Positions 8,311-9,350 of a stretch of DNA of 9,350 bases are shown one piece after another. The stretch is from Burkholderiaceae bacterium. GTDB lineage: Bacteria > Pseudomonadota > Gammaproteobacteria > Burkholderiales > Burkholderiaceae. Position numbers and translations under genes: made by a program. The stretch covers positions 1 through 9,350 of the forward strand of contig JANWUU010000361.1 in assembly GCA_025057735.1 (NCBI GenBank), in the 5' to 3' direction. Under the pieces are notes generated by a model. It was not told the origin of the DNA, made no database searches, and was given only the letters and a program-made list of their open reading frames with translations. How positions within the stretch are numbered: position 1 is the stretch's first letter; each line of letters opens with the position of its first letter.

Positions 8311-8412
8311 CGCTCGCAGCGGCATTGCCATCCGGGTTTCCGAGCGACGGCAGCAAGCGAGGTCGACTCTCCTCGCTTTCCAGCCCGCGGTCGCGCAAGC
8401 GGCACGCGGGCT
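8311..8412 (+). ncRNA. Candidate structured leader or small RNA before the antiporter
   Basis: Three consecutive helices can be drawn: CGCTCG (8311-8316) with CGAGCG (8341-8346); AAGCGAGG (8355-8362) with CCTCGCTT (8371-8378) around an 8-base loop; and a 13-pair stem at 8382-8412. The last is the stem of an intrinsic terminator. An alternative fold pairs TGCC (8326-8329) with GGCA (8349-8352), which would compete with the first helix. The layout fits an attenuator or riboswitch leader of the antiporter, a free small RNA, or simply the 3' end of the kinase-regulator transcript. No known riboswitch class was recognised. Confidence 0.3.
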
Positions 8413-8420
8413 TTTCTTTC
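8382..8420 (+). terminator. Strong intrinsic terminator directly before the antiporter start
   Basis: The stem pairs 8382-8394 with 8399-8412: eight outer pairs (AGCCCGCG / CGCGGGCT), one bulged A at 8404, and five inner pairs closing on a GCAA tetraloop of GNRA type. TTTCTTTC follows (8413-8420). The tract ends only four bases before the ATG at 8425. It could end the kinase-regulator transcript, end a small RNA, or act as the off-switch of an antiporter leader. Confidence 0.75.
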
Positions 8421-8424
8421 TCCG

Positions 8425-9350
8425 ATGCAGAGCTTTCTGCCTTCCTGGCCACTGCAGGAAACCGGCGCGCTTACGCTCGCGCTGCTCGTGCTGGCCGCCG
8501 CGCTGGCGGGCGAGGCGGCGGCACGGCTGCGCGCGCCGCGATTAATCGGCTACACCGCCGTGAGTGTCGTGTTCGCGGCGGCGGCGGCATTACTGGCGCA
8601 GTTGTCGCTCGCGCCGATCGACGCCGAAATCGTCGAACTCGTGCTCGGCATCTGCGCCGCCATCATCCTGTTCGACCTCGGCCAGCGCGTCTCCTGGGGC
8701 TGGTTGCGGCGCAACCCGGCGCTGGCGGCCACCAGTGCGCTGGAAGCGGCCCTGACCTTCACCGTCCTCCTGGCGCTGCTGCGTTTCGGCGGCCTGGCGC
8801 CGCTCGCCAGCGCGCTGATCGCCGCCATCGCGATGGCCACCTCGCCGGCCGTGGTGCTCGCCGTGGTGCGCGAGGTGCGCGCGCAGGGACAGGTGACCGA
8901 GCGGGTGCTGCTGCTGACGGCGTTGAACAGCATCTACGCGGTGCTGCTGACCACGCTGCTGCTGGGCTGGGTGCAACTGGACGCGCACGCCGCGTCCTTC
9001 GCCTGGGGCGAGCTCGCTGTCTGGCTGCTGCCCTCGCTGTACCTGGTGTTCGGGTCGCTCGCGCTGGCTGCCGCCGCCGCGCGCTTGCTGCTGCCGGTGC
9101 TGGCGGCCGTGCGTAGCGAGCGCGGCACACAGGTCGTGGTCGTGCTCGCCTTCATCGCCATCGTCTTTGCGCTGGCGCAGGCGCTGCGCCTGTCACCGCT
9201 GCTGGCGCTGCTCACCTGCGGGGCGTTTGCGCGCGCCTTCGACCGCGAGCGGCGCCTGCTGGTGCCCGAGCTCGGCTTGCCGGTGGCCATCGCGCTGGTG
9301 CTGTTCTTCGCCTTGTCGCTCGCTACCGTGCGCATCGATCTGGGTCTGGC
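8425..9350 (+). CDS. Cation:proton antiporter (Na+/H+ exchanger family), N-terminal part
   Basis: An open frame of 308 complete codons runs off the right edge with no stop. The product is strongly hydrophobic, with about eight or nine membrane helices visible. It opens MQSFLPSWPLQETGALTLAL, followed by ARLRAPRLIGYT, the position of the PRxxGY element after helix 1 of CPA2-type antiporters. The half-unwound core-helix motif MATSPAVVLAVVRE lies near residues 136-149, then TERVLLLTALNSIYAVL at about 156-172. Homologues often have an acidic Asn-Asp or Asp-Asp pair at that site; here Asn-Ser is read. By family it exchanges Na+ or K+ for protons at the inner membrane, with the ion unknown. Whether a C-terminal RCK domain follows cannot be seen. 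ATG 8425 gives the expected N-terminus. No Shine-Dalgarno is visible because the terminator T-tract occupies that position. Confidence 0.88.
   Translation, partial: MQSFLPSWPLQETGALTLALLVLAAALAGEAAARLRAPRLIGYTAVSVVFAAAAALLAQLSLAPIDAEIVELVLGICAAIILFDLGQRVSWGWLRRNPALAATSALEAALTFTVLLALLRFGGLAPLASALIAAIAMATSPAVVLAVVREVRAQGQVTERVLLLTALNSIYAVLLTTLLLGWVQLDAHAASFAWGELAVWLLPSLYLVFGSLALAAAAARLLLPVLAAVRSERGTQVVVVLAFIAIVFALAQALRLSPLLALLTCGAFARAFDRERRLLVPELGLPVAIALVLFFALSLATVRIDLGL

Larger units (their letters stand above)
8124..8424 (+). other. Non-coding intergenic region rich in hairpins
   Basis: No credible gene lies in these 301 bases; the reading frames that cross it on both strands have shadow-type composition. 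Its contents in order are as follows. An imperfect GC-rich hairpin lies at 8126-8156, just after the regulator stop. An inverted repeat CGCGCG-GTT-CGCGCG lies at 8209-8223. A less GC-rich patch at 8231-8258 holds the palindromes TACGTA (8235-8240) and TTCG-A-CGAA (8246-8254). A row of stem-loops then fills 8311-8412 and ends in an intrinsic terminator. No convincing sigma-70 promoter was found. TACGCT at 8278-8283 with TTTCGC 17 bases upstream is the best, weak, candidate. Confidence 0.7.

Noticed and set aside
8355..8381. Possible T-arm and 3' end of a tRNA or tmRNA (GAGGTCGACTC... followed by CCA)
   Set aside because: The loop has eight bases and lacks GTTCRA, and no matching acceptor, D or anticodon arms were found upstream. 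It is better read as a plain stem-loop.
8295..9116. A plus-strand 273-codon closed frame at the right end
   Set aside because: It is Arg-rich and featureless and overlaps the terminator. The real gene is the hydrophobic antiporter frame from 8425, which is open to the window edge.

Overview
This window is high-GC, densely packed bacterial chromosome. Gene order and protein sequences point to a proteobacterium, most likely Gamma- or Betaproteobacteria. The UvrA and SSB proteins closely resemble E. coli-type family members, and a uvrA / MFS transporter / ssb arrangement is familiar from those classes. The genus cannot be fixed from sequence alone. No insertion sequence, phage gene, CRISPR array, rRNA or tRNA was seen.

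Layout, left to right. (1) Positions 1-1128 (+) hold the C-terminal part of a Kef-type (CPA2) cation:proton antiporter with a cytoplasmic RCK module. (2) Positions 1125-4013 (-) hold complete uvrA, converging on the antiporter with interlocking stop codons. (3) Positions 4014-4133 are a compact divergent promoter region. (4) Positions 4134-5318 (+) hold an MFS drug-type efflux transporter. (5) Positions 5373-5834 (+) hold ssb, with its own promoter-like -10 and a strong ribosome binding site. (6) Positions 5818-7485 (+) hold a MASE1-type membrane histidine kinase. Its best start overlaps the end of ssb, and an intrinsic-terminator-like hairpin lies inside its first codons. (7) Positions 7482-8123 (+) hold a FixJ/TodT-type response regulator joined to the kinase by an ATGA overlap. 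(8) Positions 8124-8424 are about 300 bases of non-coding DNA with several hairpins and a strong intrinsic terminator directly before the next start codon. (9) Positions 8425 to the window end hold the 5' part of a second cation:proton antiporter, running off the right edge.

Functionally, the core is DNA repair and replication (uvrA, ssb) around an efflux transporter. Next to it is a complete two-component system that may be expressed by read-through from ssb. Ion antiporters sit at both edges. Nothing seen proves that the kinase-regulator pair controls the downstream antiporter, but the regulator-antiporter intergenic region is the most promising regulatory stretch. The most interesting signals are regulatory: the terminator buried in the kinase coding start, and the hairpin-rich leader before the last antiporter. 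There is no evidence for a wholly new multi-gene system.
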